From positions 1-6,302 of the forward strand of contig CAMLLJ010000167.1 of NCBI GenBank assembly GCA_946480845.1: a DNA stretch of 6,302 nt. The letters are read 5' to 3'. The DNA comes from an uncultured Gemmatimonadota bacterium. GTDB taxonomy: Bacteria; Gemmatimonadota; Gemmatimonadetes; Gemmatimonadales; GWC2-71-9. Below, in pieces: positions 6,043 to 6,302 of this stretch (position 1 is its first letter; the number at the start of each line of letters is the position of its first letter). The position numbers and the translations under genes were made by a program. The notes beneath the pieces were generated by a model that was not told the DNA's origin, searched no databases, and worked only from the letters and a program-made list of their open reading frames with translations.

Positions 6043-6302
6043 CGGACCACTTCTCGGCGGTCGCGCCGGGCTACGCGCGCTTCCGGCCGCGCTATCCGGC
6101 CGCGCTGTTCGACTGGCTCGCCGGGACGGTGGACCGGCACGACCTCGTGTGGGAGTGCGGCGCGGGAAGCGGACAGGCCACGCTCGATCTCGCCGGGCGG
6201 TTCGCGCGCATCATCGCGACCGACATCAGCGGCGCGCAGCTCGCGGAAGCGCCGCCGCACTCGCGTGTGGAGTATCGCGTCGCGCCGGCCGAGGCATCGG
6301 GG
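6039..6302 (+). CDS. Class I SAM-dependent methyltransferase (partial, C-terminus off the window)
   Basis: There are 88 codons open to the right edge. The sequence after the first codon, TDHFSAVAPGYARFRPRYPAALFDWLA, is the typical opening of a group of small class I methyltransferases that usually begin MTDHFS or similar. The SAM-binding motif I is VWECGAGSGQ (37-46) and the acidic ribose-binding residue is Asp62 in ATDIS. PAEASG at the end approaches motif III. There is no ATG, GTG or TTG in frame near the expected start, and CTG at 6039 fits exactly. It overlaps the peptidase stop as CTGA, parallel to the ATGA overlaps elsewhere in the window. An internal GTG (Val31) would delete the conserved N-terminus, so it is less likely. 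The substrate cannot be told from this fragment. It is the last visible member of the plus-strand operon. Confidence 0.85.
   Translation, partial: MTDHFSAVAPGYARFRPRYPAALFDWLAGTVDRHDLVWECGAGSGQATLDLAGRFARIIATDISGAQLAEAPPHSRVEYRVAPAEASG

Noticed and set aside
1..6302. A defence, toxin-antitoxin, CRISPR or mobile system
   Set aside because: No nuclease, transposase, integrase, repeat array or toxin-like gene is seen; all seven genes have ordinary propeller, enzyme or membrane-protein characters.

Overview
The window is a GC-rich, tightly packed stretch of bacterial chromosome with two divergent transcription units facing away from a 163-base gap (3282-3444). Seven genes fill almost everything else. 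There is no tRNA, rRNA, CRISPR array, insertion sequence or phage gene. The composition, the choice-of-anchor B/LVIVD propeller, the long secreted M14 peptidase and the ATGA-type gene overlaps suggest an environmental Gemmatimonadota or similar high-GC Gram-negative. That placement is inferred from style and is not proven by a marker gene.

Left arm, minus strand, read from 3281 down to 1. First comes a 797-residue secreted protein made of two propeller-like halves: seven FG-GAP-type repeats, then a choice-of-anchor B domain built of LVIVD-type repeats. It overlaps by four bases (ATGA) with a YncE-like beta-propeller, probably a lipoprotein, which runs off the left edge. Two perfect GC-rich inverted repeats lie within the first 36 codons of the YncE-like gene. 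Both products should act outside the cytoplasm, as binding or scaffold proteins rather than obvious enzymes.

Right arm, plus strand, read from 3445 to 6302. In order: a 63-residue two-helix membrane protein; a twin-arginine-exported DsrE/F-like protein; a RidA-family enamine/imine deaminase with all key residues; a secreted M14 zinc carboxypeptidase-like protein with an unusual C-terminal extension; and the start of a class I SAM-dependent methyltransferase that runs off the right edge. The gaps are 30 bases, 1 base, a 4-base overlap and a 4-base overlap, so this looks like one operon. The methyltransferase seems to use a CTG start overlapping the peptidase stop (CTGA).

Functionally the right arm mixes cytoplasmic enzymes (RidA, methyltransferase) with exported proteins (DsrE-like, peptidase). 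No single pathway is evident, and I see no defence, toxin or mobile system. The points most worth checking are the paired hairpins, the peptidase C-terminal domain, the likely CTG start and the double-propeller architecture.
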